From Prevotellaceae bacterium UBA1746 (lineage in GTDB: Bacteria; Bacteroidota; Bacteroidia; Bacteroidales; Bacteroidaceae): a DNA stretch of 28,049 nt. The notes beneath the pieces are model-generated. The model did not search any database and was not told the DNA's origin. It was given only the letters and a program-made list of their open reading frames with translations. This document shows positions 7,326 to 14,251 of this stretch, piece after piece. Location: positions 1 to 28,049 of the forward strand of contig CAJPJR010000025.1 of the NCBI GenBank assembly GCA_905369775.1, written 5' to 3'. Every line of letters starts with the position of its first letter. The first letter of the stretch is position 1. The position numbers and the translations under genes are program-made.

Positions 7326-9221
7326 TCACGCCTGTTCCATGTAGCGAATGAACGCTTCGTTCACGCATTTGTTGCCACCCGGGGTGGGGTAGCATCCGCT
7401 GAAGTACCAATCGCCGGGACTCGTGGGGCAAGCCTTGTGCAGCCCGTCGAGGGTGAGGTAAACGAGATGTATTTCGGTCTTCACATCCGTGGGACGCAAC
7501 AGTTCGATCATCTTGGCGTTGATTTCCTCCACGGTAAACGGTTCGTAAAGCTCGCACACATAATTGCGAATCTCTTCTTTCGGCAAATGAGCCTGCGCTT
7601 TGCAACGATTGTAGATGTCGCGCAGCAAAGCCTGCGTGCCCCGCTCTTCGTGCAAGGCAATGGCCGCCTTAAAAGCAATGAACTCGTCCATGTTAGCCAT
7701 GTCGATTCCGTAGTAATCAGGGTAGCGTACCTGCGGCGAACTACTCACAATCACAATGCGCTTGGGGTGCAGACGATCGAGAATGCGGATGATGCTCTCA
7801 CGCAGTGTGGTGCCGCGCACGATACTGTCGTCGATCACCACCAGATTGTCCACGCCGGGACGCAGACTGCCGTAAGTAATGTCATAAACGTGCGCCGCCA
7901 GATCGTTACGCGAATTGCCTTCGGCGATGAAAGTGCGCATTTTGATGTCCTTCCATGCCACTTTCTCCGCACGAACTCCGCGCGACAAGATTTCTCTTAT
8001 GCGCGCTTGTGTCTCCTCCTCGCGCCCCGGTTCTGCTTGGGCCAGGAGCGATGTGATTTCGCGCGTCTTTTGTTCATTGAGATACTCCTCAAATCCCTGA
8101 ATCATACCATAATAAGCCGATTCCGCTGTATTGGGAATGTAAGAAAGTACCGTGTTGTCCACCTCATAATTGATGGCTTTGAGGATGTCCGGCACGAGGC
8201 GTCGTCCCATTTCCTTGCGCTCGCGATAGATGTCGCGATCGGATCCTCGACTGAAGTACACCCGCTCGAACGAACAAGCGGCGAAGCGTTTGGGTTCGAG
8301 GATCTGCTCAATGCGCAACTCCCCGTTTCTGCTCGTGATGAGCGCCTGTCCGGGTTGAAGCTCCAAGATGTCGTCCACCTCAAGGTCGAATGTGGTTTGC
8401 AACACCGGGCGTTCGCTGGCCAGTGCGAATACCTCATCGTTTTTGTACCAGAAAGCCGGACGGATGCCCCAGGGATCGCGCAAAACAAACGTTTCTCCGC
8501 TGCCGGTGATCCCGCACACCACATAACCTCCGTCCCACACGGGCGCCGACTCGCGCAACACGTTGGCCACATCGATGTGTCGTTCGATATATTCGGTAAT
8601 GTCACGGTCAGACAGCCCCAGCGCCTCAGCCGCCGCAAAGCAGCGTTCCGATTCGCGGTCCAATCGGTGGCCCAATTGCTCGAGCAGGAGATAAGTGTCG
8701 CTCAACATGCGCGGGTGCTGGCCCTTCACGGCAATGTGGTCGAAGATTTCTTGCACATTCGTCATGTTGAAATTCGCACATATACAGAGATTCTTGGCTC
8801 TCCAGTTGTCTCTCCGCAGAAACGGGTGGACATACGAAAGGCCACGCTTGCCGGTCGTAGCGTACCGGAGGTGGCCCATATAGATTTCCCCGGCAAAGGG
8901 GATATTCTTGCCGGCAAAATCCGCATCGGCAAGTTCGGACGACGAAAAGTTAGCGAACTTCTCGTGCACCGCAGCAAAGATTTGCTGAATCGCGGTGTTA
9001 CCCATGGCACGCTCGCGAAACATAAATTCCTCACCCGGGTTGGCATTGAGCTTCAACGCCGCTAAACCGGCCGCTTCTTGGCCGCGGTTGTGCTGCTTCT
9101 CCATCATAAGATAGAGTTTGTTGAGCCCGTACGCCCAGGTGCCGTAACGTGCTTTGTAGTGACTCAGCGGTTTGAGCAGTCGCACCATGGCGACTCCGCA
9201 TTCGTGCTTGAGCTGTTCCAT
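7326..9221 (-). CDS. purF: Amidophosphoribosyltransferase, long form
   Basis: 631 residues, longer than the 470-505 of the best-studied PurF enzymes. It catalyses the first committed step of purine synthesis, phosphoribosylamine from PRPP and glutamine. The N-terminal class II amidotransferase domain has its probable nucleophile at Cys8 ('MEQLKHECGVAMV'), implying removal of a 7-residue propeptide, then 'QHNRGQEAAGL' and 'MGHLRYATTGKRG'. The phosphoribosyltransferase domain has the PRPP loop 'VVIDDSIVRGTTL'. A segment before that loop ('REEETQARIREILSRGVRAE') looks like a family-specific insertion. 'AACSFERVYFSRGSDRD' resembles the Bacillus-type region that supplies an iron-sulfur ligand, but I cannot identify all four ligands. 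The end has 'CYPTPGGNKCVNEAFI'. It is the first gene of purF-carA-carB. This could be a second PurF paralogue rather than the only one. Confidence 0.93.
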   Translation of the reverse strand: MEQLKHECGVAMVRLLKPLSHYKARYGTWAYGLNKLYLMMEKQHNRGQEAAGLAALKLNANPGEEFMFRERAMGNTAIQQIFAAVHEKFANFSSSELADADFAGKNIPFAGEIYMGHLRYATTGKRGLSYVHPFLRRDNWRAKNLCICANFNMTNVQEIFDHIAVKGQHPRMLSDTYLLLEQLGHRLDRESERCFAAAEALGLSDRDITEYIERHIDVANVLRESAPVWDGGYVVCGITGSGETFVLRDPWGIRPAFWYKNDEVFALASERPVLQTTFDLEVDDILELQPGQALITSRNGELRIEQILEPKRFAACSFERVYFSRGSDRDIYRERKEMGRRLVPDILKAINYEVDNTVLSYIPNTAESAYYGMIQGFEEYLNEQKTREITSLLAQAEPGREEETQARIREILSRGVRAEKVAWKDIKMRTFIAEGNSRNDLAAHVYDITYGSLRPGVDNLVVIDDSIVRGTTLRESIIRILDRLHPKRIVIVSSSPQVRYPDYYGIDMANMDEFIAFKAAIALHEERGTQALLRDIYNRCKAQAHLPKEEIRNYVCELYEPFTVEEINAKMIELLRPTDVKTEIHLVYLTLDGLHKACPTSPGDWYFSGCYPTPGGNKCVNEAFIRYMEQA

Positions 9222-9255
9222 CTGTGTTGGTTGGGGGGAAATGGTTTTGGTGCTG

Positions 9256-9263
9256 CAAAGATA
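9256..9263 (-). promoter_or_regulatory. -7 promoter element of the purF-carA-carB operon
   Basis: On the minus strand the sequence reads TATCTTTG, an exact TAnnTTTG. It lies 34 bases before the purF ATG, predicting a leader of about 25-30 bases. No -33 TTTG at N19, so the -33 contact is weak or absent. No other promoter of this kind was seen further down the operon. Confidence 0.6.
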
Positions 9264-10375
9264 ATATTATTTTTCCGTTGCGTCGCCACCGCATTGCAAG
9301 AGTTTTTCCCACACACCGGGCTTTCTCGGTTCGCCCACCGCATTCCGCCCGTTGGGCTGCCCCAAATTGCGCATTTCTCCCATGTGTCTTCACCTCTCCC
9401 GCCCCTTTCTTCGGCTTTCTCTTGCTTTTCTCCTCCCCTCTCAGTACGAAGAGGCGAACATCGGGAACATTCCACTCAAAGTTCCCCGTTTTTCATCCAA
9501 AGTCCCCTATTTTCGCGCATTTTCTCCCGTGTTTTGCCGCGTGCCTCGCCCGGCACACCCGCCTTGTGACATTCGCTGCATTTTTCCTCCCCATCTGCGG
9601 TCGACAACAGGAGTGAAACGCACAAGTTCCATCTACTCATGCACCACATCCTCCGACGCCGGTGTGCCTTTCCCCTTCCGCTGTCGCAAAGTCCCGTCAT
9701 TTCTCATCACCATGCGCCCCTCGCCTCGTCTTCTCGCCTCCTTCGCTTTCAAAATTCTCCTTCAACTCGTCCGATCCCTCCTCACACGTCCGTCTTCTCC
9801 GATAGCTTCATCCACAATTACCCTCTCCCCCCGGTCATCAACCCGACTTTTCCCTCACTTATCGGAGACACATTTGCGCGACATGACACAAAAGCTCACG
9901 ATTCGCACAATAATTCGATGCCAATCCTCCCATTTTTCCATTCAAATTCTACCTTTGTCGTGTAAAATTCGACGCACACTTCAAAAATGTGAAGAGAAAG
10001 CATGGCGAATCGGAATAAAAGCATTAGCTTTGCCAAAAGATGACCGAAAACTCGGTTGTCTCAACGTCAACAATGTGCAGTCTGCGGTACGAAATCGGCA
10101 AAATAGACTATCACCGGACCCACAAGCCTGACGTTTACCCTGCTTGTCCATCAACAAGTGTGGTTAAAGCATTGCGCAGCCCAAAGACTGCGCAATGCCG
10201 ACCGCACCCGTTCGACAACATAGGCGTGAACTGATTCAGCTTGTTCCTTCCGTGATGAGGTGTTTGCCGATACCTGTACCGGGGAGAAGGGCTTTTCGGT
10301 TTGCGCCTTTACTCTTTTCCTTAAATCTCGCCACCGGCATCGCGTCAAAGTTCCACTTTCTATAACTTATTTCCC
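9264..10375. other. Long gene-poor, pyrimidine-rich interval
   Basis: About 1.1 kb between the purF promoter and the next supported gene. Open frames exist on both strands (for example 9352-10131 plus, 259 codons), but their translations are Ser/Pro/Arg-rich, resemble no family and have no promoter or leader of the local type. The plus strand is strongly C+T-rich from about 9300 to 9960. It contains three copies of CAAAGTYCCC (9477, 9498, 9687), two isolated TAnnTTTG sequences (9950-9957 and 10025-10032) and one perfect hairpin (10169-10198). It may be decayed coding DNA, a long untranslated leader or an RNA gene; nothing visible decides. Confidence 0.5.
10169..10198. repeat. Perfect 11-bp inverted repeat (hairpin)
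   Basis: GCATTGCGCAG at 10169-10179 and CTGCGCAATGC at 10188-10198, with an 8-base loop. No T run follows on the plus strand. On the minus strand it is followed by TTTAACC, too weak to call a terminator. It could be part of an RNA transcribed from the TAGCTTTG at 10025-10032, or a protein-binding palindrome. Confidence 0.6.
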
Positions 10376-10594
10376 ATGCCACGATTCATTGTCACGACCA
10401 AAATGCGCAAAAACACCAATGGTGTATTTATAGAGCCCGGCATGAGCGTAGAAATCATCACGCAGTCGCCCTCCAACCCCGTTATCACCAACGGCGGCAC
10501 GCTCGTGCAAGAACGCTTCCTCGCGCTCTATGGCGTAGACCTCAAACGCGCCGGCGCTTTGAACATGATGTGCCTCGACGTCAAGCAGGCGTAA
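10376..10594 (+). CDS. Small conserved Bacteroidales protein, probably DUF6140 family
   Basis: 72 residues. No signal peptide or membrane segment, so cytoplasmic. The sequence 'TTKMRKNTNGVFIEPGMSVE' followed by 'NPVITNGGTLVQERFLALYG' and 'VDLKRAGALN' matches my memory of a small, well-conserved Bacteroidetes family listed as DUF6140; no function is known to me. The basic N-terminal strand and 'GMSVEI' turn suggest a compact beta-containing domain. The start ATG at 10376 follows 'TTATTTCCC', the same C-tract-before-ATG arrangement as other core genes here. The base composition matches the core genome, not the A/T-rich genes that follow. The family name is moderately certain; the gene itself is secure by conservation of pattern. 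Confidence 0.75.
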   Translation: MPRFIVTTKMRKNTNGVFIEPGMSVEIITQSPSNPVITNGGTLVQERFLALYGVDLKRAGALNMMCLDVKQA

Positions 10595-10708
10595 TTCTGC
10601 ACTGCTCACATCATGGTTCTACAATACAACGAATTGGGTTGATAGGCGCTTCGCTTTTCTGCTTATGCTGTTGTTCATTTCACTTTGCTACATAATTCTC
10701 CCTGCATT

Positions 10709-10876
10709 ATGCCCAAACATCACTACGAGCCTCCCCAAAACGACTCACTCATCGACATGCTCTTGAGTTTACCGCGTCACCTCCGCACGCTCTTTGGCCA
10801 TCCTACGGAAGAGGACAAAGCAGAAAACCTCAAAGAATACATCAAAAGGGAATTGGACAAACACATATTCAAGTAA
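10709..10876 (+). CDS. Small hypothetical protein (55 residues)
   Basis: 55 residues from the ATG at 10709; an in-frame TTG at 10685 is possible but less likely. The sequence is 'MPKHHYEPPQNDSLIDMLLS', then 'LPRHLRTLFGHPTEEDKAEN' and a predicted helix rich in Lys/Glu to the end. There is one amphipathic hydrophobic segment ('IDMLLSLPRHLRTLFG') but no clear membrane span or signal peptide. I do not recognise a family. It follows the DUF6140-like gene by 114 bases on the same strand and precedes the A/T-rich islet by 54 bases. The leader 'TCTCCCTGCATT' has the C tract seen elsewhere. Its reality rests on reading-frame composition and context. Confidence 0.5.
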   Translation: MPKHHYEPPQNDSLIDMLLSLPRHLRTLFGHPTEEDKAENLKEYIKRELDKHIFK

Positions 10877-10930
10877 ATAGAAAGAATAATAGAACGACTG
10901 ATTTATAATCACTCATTTATCGCAACAATC

Positions 10931-11392
10931 ATGAAAAGAACTTGGTTAAACTCTGGAATTCTTATTTTAGCCACAGCTTTTCTTTTGTCCTGCGGCAACA
11001 ACGAGGCAGAAGAAGCAGAAAAACGCACAGAAATAACGCAAATCATAGATGGTATGAGTACAAAAGATGTACTTAACCAACTCTATATATTCAGTGGAGG
11101 CGACACAGAAGCCTTGGCTCGCATATTACTGTGTACTCCTTCTAGCATTGATCGAATTCGCAAAGGAGAAACAACTGCGACACCTGAATTTTCAAAGCGC
11201 ATAAAGGAAGTTCTATCCTATACTTCTATTGAAGGTGGTGATTTTGAAGACTTACGCCAAGCATTAGACAGTGAATATAGTTGGTACTACTATCTACTCC
11301 CCGATGGTACATTTTCTGAAGACAAGATGGAAGACGAATATACAACCGCTATCAATCCGAATATCGAAACTATGGGCACATATGAGGAATAA
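10931..11392 (+). CDS. Lipoprotein with Cro/CI-like helix-turn-helix pattern
   Basis: 153 residues. A lipoprotein signal peptide is clear: 'MKRTWLNSGILILATAFLLS' then CGNNEAEEAE, with the lipidated Cys at 21. The acidic residues after Cys could act as a surface-export signal of the Bacteroidetes kind, but that is inference. Residues about 43-96 read like a five-helix XRE domain: 'GDTEALARILLCTPSSIDRI' then 'RKGETTATPEFSKRI' follows the spacing of 'sqeeLAerlgvspsTIsrie.G...ps.e'. A DNA-binding fold on an exported lipoprotein is unusual and may be used for protein binding. The C-terminus is acidic. The stop overlaps the next gene by 11 bases, suggesting translational coupling. No TAnnTTTG box is seen upstream; TATAAT at 10904-10909 is the nearest promoter-like sequence. 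Family not recognised. Confidence 0.75.
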   Translation: MKRTWLNSGILILATAFLLSCGNNEAEEAEKRTEITQIIDGMSTKDVLNQLYIFSGGDTEALARILLCTPSSIDRIRKGETTATPEFSKRIKEVLSYTSIEGGDFEDLRQALDSEYSWYYYLLPDGTFSEDKMEDEYTTAINPNIETMGTYEE

Positions 11393-12203
11393 AACATTCT
11401 TATTTTCACTTGTAACAATGGGATTTCTCTGTCTAATTTCTTGCAAAAGCGAAAAAGAAAAAAGATTGAGAGCGCACATTCAACAAGAAATCACTACTTC
11501 ACATAGTATTAAGGCTGGCTCTAATCCGCGCGCATTGGTTCAGATGTATAAGCAACAGGAGCATGCGATGAACAAAAACTTTGTACACAAACTAGAACAA
11601 TCTGCGAACAAAGCGTTTAAGAGACAATTAGATCGATTCGAAGATGAAGAACTCGGGCTATTCAAAGACTATAAGAATATGTTTGTTTACCTATTTTCCT
11701 CATCAGCAACTCTAGAACGAGAATGGAAGTTGAAGTCGGGTCATTACTTTTCTCCTTTAGAAACAAGAGCAGAGTTTCAAAAAATCTCCAACAAATACGC
11801 TCAGGATGTAAACACATTACGTCGACAGATGTGGACAAATCTATCTCGCCACAATGGTACTGACCTTAATAAGCAAAGTATACCCGATACCCACATCAAC
11901 TTGAAAGCCATGACAAGCCACTCACGCAATAATATTGCTATTGAAGTTACGGAAGAAATTTTAGAAGTAACATTGATTGCTTGGCTCGTTGCTTCGCTGG
12001 TTGGTACAGTTACTCCTGGCGTGGGTAAAGTTATAGGTTTTCTTATTGGTTTAATTTTAAGTGTTGTCGCTTCGATATGGAATGACAATCATGTCATATC
12101 TAAATTGGAAGAGCAATACCAAGAACAGAAAGTATCCTACGATAAACTCTTATTGCAACTAGATCAACAAACCGATCGTACGTACGCTCCATGGACAAAA
12201 TAA
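11382..12203 (+). CDS. Lipoprotein with C-terminal glycine-rich membrane hairpin
   Basis: 273 residues from the ATG at 11382; upstream in-frame ATGs lie inside the previous gene and would bury the signal peptide. 'MRNKTFLFSLVTMGFLCLIS' followed by CKSEKEK is a lipoprotein signal with Cys21. Residues 25-190 are charged and probably helical ('QMYKQQEHAMNKNFVHKLEQ'). Residues about 194-233 form a long hydrophobic Gly/Val-rich stretch ('LVGTVTPGVGKVIGFLIG') that could be a membrane hairpin, followed by a coiled coil to the end. The glycine-zipper-like hairpin suggests membrane insertion or pore formation. It overlaps the previous gene by 11 bases and the next by 13, so the three are one unit. I do not recognise the family; a role in delivering the downstream nuclease is a guess from context. 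Confidence 0.75.
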   Translation: MRNKTFLFSLVTMGFLCLISCKSEKEKRLRAHIQQEITTSHSIKAGSNPRALVQMYKQQEHAMNKNFVHKLEQSANKAFKRQLDRFEDEELGLFKDYKNMFVYLFSSSATLEREWKLKSGHYFSPLETRAEFQKISNKYAQDVNTLRRQMWTNLSRHNGTDLNKQSIPDTHINLKAMTSHSRNNIAIEVTEEILEVTLIAWLVASLVGTVTPGVGKVIGFLIGLILSVVASIWNDNHVISKLEEQYQEQKVSYDKLLLQLDQQTDRTYAPWTK

Positions 12204-13567
12204 TACAAGCTCTACTTCTAACAATTGCGGCCTCATTTCTCTTCACTTTTTCCTCCTGTAAGAAAGTTGGGCGCGAAGTTCTAGAAGAAACTACGGAAGA
12301 ATTTGGAGAAGAAAGCGGAGAAAACCTCTTAAAGAACTCCCCTAAAAAAGCAATCAGGGAACTAAGCGAAGAAGCAATAGAAAAAGATGCAAAAGTTGCA
12401 GTAAAAACCCTTTGCGAATCAAGCGAGCTTTTCAATATTCTTTGGAAGAAACAATCCAGTCAAGTACAGGAAATGGTCACCGAAGCATTGGAAAAGCAAC
12501 CTCGAATCATTAATTCATTATACGAGGATCCGTCTTTAATTGATAAATATGTATCACGCTACTCAGACGATGCACTAAAAAAGCCCTCGTTCTTTAATTA
12601 TTTCATCGAATGCATTCGCCAAGCAAAGAGTAAGTTTGGTTTCTCGCAATTAGATAAAATCGATTTTATATCCGGTGAAGAGGTAGTAAAAATCGTACGT
12701 AAGAAAGACAGAAAAGTTCTTGGCTATCTCGAAGACGGTATCATGCGAATACAAATACCTGATGCCGCTGAAGATATATTCCGTCACGAACTAATAAGTG
12801 AGGCTCTCATCCCGGGAATAACATATAAAGTTCTAGATCTCAATGGTAAATTGAAGTATGTATTACGAACCGATCAATTGGGACGTATCATTGAGATCGA
12901 AGGTAAGAATATTAGAAGAACTCAACTTTTATCCAACGTTTTACATATCACCGGCAAGAACATCGACCTACCTATATATGTAAAATCAGGAAAAACCAAA
13001 GGATGGGATGCCAAAGTCAAAATATTCTATTCAGAAAAGAAGGAAATTCCTCAAATAGCCAAAATTGAGCTAAGAAATGAAGGGAGTTTAGAAGCCGCTG
13101 AACTGGTATCAAACTCTGTAAAGCATCTGCATAGAGAAGTTTCCGACATTGTAAAAATAGCAGAAGTAAAAGGACTATCTAAAGAGCAAGTAGCAAAGCT
13201 TCTGAAAGAAGTAGAGAATAAACCAGGCTTGGCCGAGCTCATTCGGGAGAATCCTAATAACATTCAACGCTGGCTGAATACAAGAAACCATGTGAACAAA
13301 TCACTCGTTGCAAAAACGGGAAAAGGACGATATGTTCCAAACGGCAAGACTTATGCAGGTAATACTTATTACCTTAATCCAAACTTGAATGACGGTCTCG
13401 CAGCCCGACTCCGTGATCCACTTAGGGGGGGAGAAGGATTCGTCCAACTAAAATCGGGAAAAAGACTTTCTTACGATGACTTAGTTGAATTAGATCGCAA
13501 GTTTCCCGAAGGCATTCCATTTACCAAAGAGGGGTTTCCAGATTTTAGCAAGGTCGCTTACCAATAG
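12191..13567 (+). pseudogene. Lipoprotein toxin, N-terminal part, interrupted by in-frame TAG
   Basis: 458 codons to a TAG at 13565-13567. 'MDKIIQALLLTIAASFLFTF' followed by SSCKK is a lipoprotein signal with Cys near residue 23. Residues 30-130 are Glu/Lys-rich helices. Residues 155-270 form a mixed alpha/beta region of unknown type. Residues about 370-458 ('YVPNGKTYAGNTYYLNPNLN', 'FPEGIPFTKEGFPDFSKVAY') match the linker that precedes WHH nuclease domains in polymorphic toxins. The WHH domain follows in the same frame directly after the TAG (see next entry), so the original protein was about 533 residues. One base change (for example CAG to TAG) explains the stop; no indel is needed because both sides share a frame. 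Alternatives are stop-codon suppression or a sequencing error. Base composition is A/T-rich like its operon partners. Confidence 0.8.
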
Positions 13568-13792
13568 AATAGCAAAGCTGTAGAGTTAGACTTGAGTCAT
13601 TTTGACCCCAATCTCGGAAGGCAAGCAGATATCAACAAGGCAAACAAAATATTCAGAGCAAAGTATGGTCACGAGATTCCCAAAGGATATACCTGGCATC
13701 ATATCGAGAATTCTAGAAAACTTGTTCTTGTTCCCACAGATTTTCATCAATTGGTAGATCATGCTGGAGGTATTGCAGCAAAAAATAAATAG
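13568..13792 (+). pseudogene. WHH-family nuclease domain (3' part of the interrupted toxin)
   Basis: 74 codons in the same frame as the preceding 458-codon segment, separated only by its TAG and ending in TAG at 13790-13792. It contains 'GYTWHHIENSRKLVLVPTDF' then HQLVDHAGG, which fits the WHH pattern of the HNH/EndoVII nuclease superfamily ('GYTWHH.ed...mqLVP...H..v.HtGG'). Trp-His-His would be residues 502-504 of the full protein, with His519 and His524 as further metal or catalytic candidates, so the active-site pattern is intact. Upstream 'RQADINKANKIFRAKYGHEI' is the helix that normally precedes it. Known members are DNA-cleaving toxin tips of bacterial competition systems. Start codons for independent translation are poor (a TTG at 13592). 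The WHH assignment is by motif and is strong. Confidence 0.85.
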
Positions 13793-13793
13793 A

Positions 13794-14036
13794 ATGAGCA
13801 CGAAACAGACAATCTATTACCTAAGTACAAAGTACTCTTCTTGGTTTAAAACCCTCAAGGTCAAAAAGGAATCAACGATCAAAATAGAAGAAGATATCAA
13901 GAAGAACTTCGAAAACTGTTTTTGTTTCAAGAATGAAGAAGATGCAAAAAAACTTTGTTCAGCCATAAAACAAGCCATTTATCGTTTCTACAAGAAAAGG
14001 ACGGATTGCCCTGACTTCGTCAAAGACTGGAAATGA
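13794..14036 (+). CDS. Candidate immunity protein for the WHH nuclease
   Basis: 80 residues from the ATG at 13794, one base after the stop of the nuclease segment. The upstream in-frame ATG at 13761 lies within the toxin and is less likely. There is no signal peptide, so it is cytoplasmic, where an immunity protein against an incoming nuclease must act. The sequence is Lys-rich with acidic patches ('TIKIEEDIKKNFENCFCFKN', 'EEDAKKLCSAIKQAIYRFYK') and looks alpha/beta. It fits no immunity family I can name. The assignment rests on position and the usual toxin-then-immunity order. The operon ends at the terminator about 40 bases downstream. An unrelated small protein cannot be excluded. Confidence 0.6.
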   Translation: MSTKQTIYYLSTKYSSWFKTLKVKKESTIKIEEDIKKNFENCFCFKNEEDAKKLCSAIKQAIYRFYKKRTDCPDFVKDWK

Positions 14037-14076
14037 GTTACAATTAATATGCACGGAGTTCTGGACAGGTAATAAA

Positions 14077-14114
14077 AAAATCTCCCGATACTCATTGGAG
14101 TAGCGGGAGATTTT
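14077..14114. terminator. Bidirectional terminator (islet operon and tRNA-Asp)
   Basis: Inverted repeat AAAATCTCCCG (14077-14087) and CGGGAGATTTT (14104-14114), continued inward by TACTC (14089-14093) and GAGTA (14098-14102) with one A/G mismatch and an ATTG loop. On the minus strand it ends in a 7-base U tract directly downstream of the tRNA. On the plus strand a 4-base T run follows the islet operon. Confidence 0.85.
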
Positions 14115-14117
14115 ATG

Positions 14118-14191
14118 CGGTGCGTACGGGACTCGAACCCGTGACCCCATGCGTGACAGGCATGTATTCTAACCAGCTGAACTAACGCACC
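14118..14191 (-). tRNA. tRNA-Asp (anticodon GTC)
   Basis: Full cloverleaf on the minus strand. The acceptor stem GGTGCGT pairs with ACGCACC, with discriminator G. The D arm is 'GTTCAGCTGGTTAGAAT'; the anticodon arm reads 'CATGCCTGTCACGCATG' with anticodon GTC; the T arm is 'CGGGTTCGAGTCCCG'. The 3' CCA is not encoded (the gene is followed by CATAAAA). It has its own strong promoter and a terminator. Its 3' end faces the A/T-rich islet, so it is a plausible integration site. Confidence 0.97.
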
Positions 14192-14216
14192 GAATGTATT
14201 TTGCTTTAACGCAGTG

Positions 14217-14247
14217 CAAAAATACGCATTTCCTCATTACACACAAA
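14217..14247 (-). promoter_or_regulatory. Promoter of tRNA-Asp
   Basis: On the minus strand: TTTG (14244-14247), exactly 19 bases, then TATTTTTG (14217-14224), a full match to the Bacteroidetes TTTG-N19-TAnnTTTG promoter. It lies 25 bases before the first base of the tRNA. It is the clearest minus-strand promoter in the window and supports the taxonomic call. Confidence 0.85.
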
Positions 14248-14251
14248 GAAA

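Larger units (their letters stand above)
10890..14076 (+). other. A/T-rich islet carrying a probable toxin/immunity cassette
   Basis: From about 10,890 to the terminator at 14,077 the DNA is conspicuously richer in A and T than the flanks; codons such as AAA, GAA, ATA, TTA and AGA replace the G/C-ending codons used in neighbouring genes. The four genes inside are tightly packed on one strand. The right edge lies about 40 bases from the 3' end of a tRNA-Asp gene, a common integration target. I found no integrase and no copy of the tRNA 3' end at the left edge, so mobility is inferred from composition and position only. Confidence 0.6.

Noticed and set aside
7302..9065. 587-codon open frame on the plus strand
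   Set aside because: Antisense shadow of purF, with no promoter or leader of the local type.
9352..10131. 259-codon open frame in the gene-poor interval
   Set aside because: Pro/Ser/Arg-rich translation without a recognisable fold; the open frame follows from the C+T-rich composition. Kept only as part of the described interval.
10040..10234. 64-codon open frame just after a TAGCTTTG sequence
   Set aside because: The ATG is only 8 bases past the -7-like box, the frame covers a perfect hairpin, and the product resembles nothing known. A small RNA is as likely.
10600..10930. Search for a duplicated tRNA-Asp 3' end as the left attachment site of the islet
   Set aside because: No copy of the tRNA acceptor or T-arm sequence was found here, so no att site is claimed.
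13565..13567. Genome-wide recoding of TAG as glutamine, as in some crAss-like phages
   Set aside because: TAG is the natural stop of the mscS-like gene and of the WHH segment itself, and no phage genes are present, so local mutation or rare suppression is a better reading.
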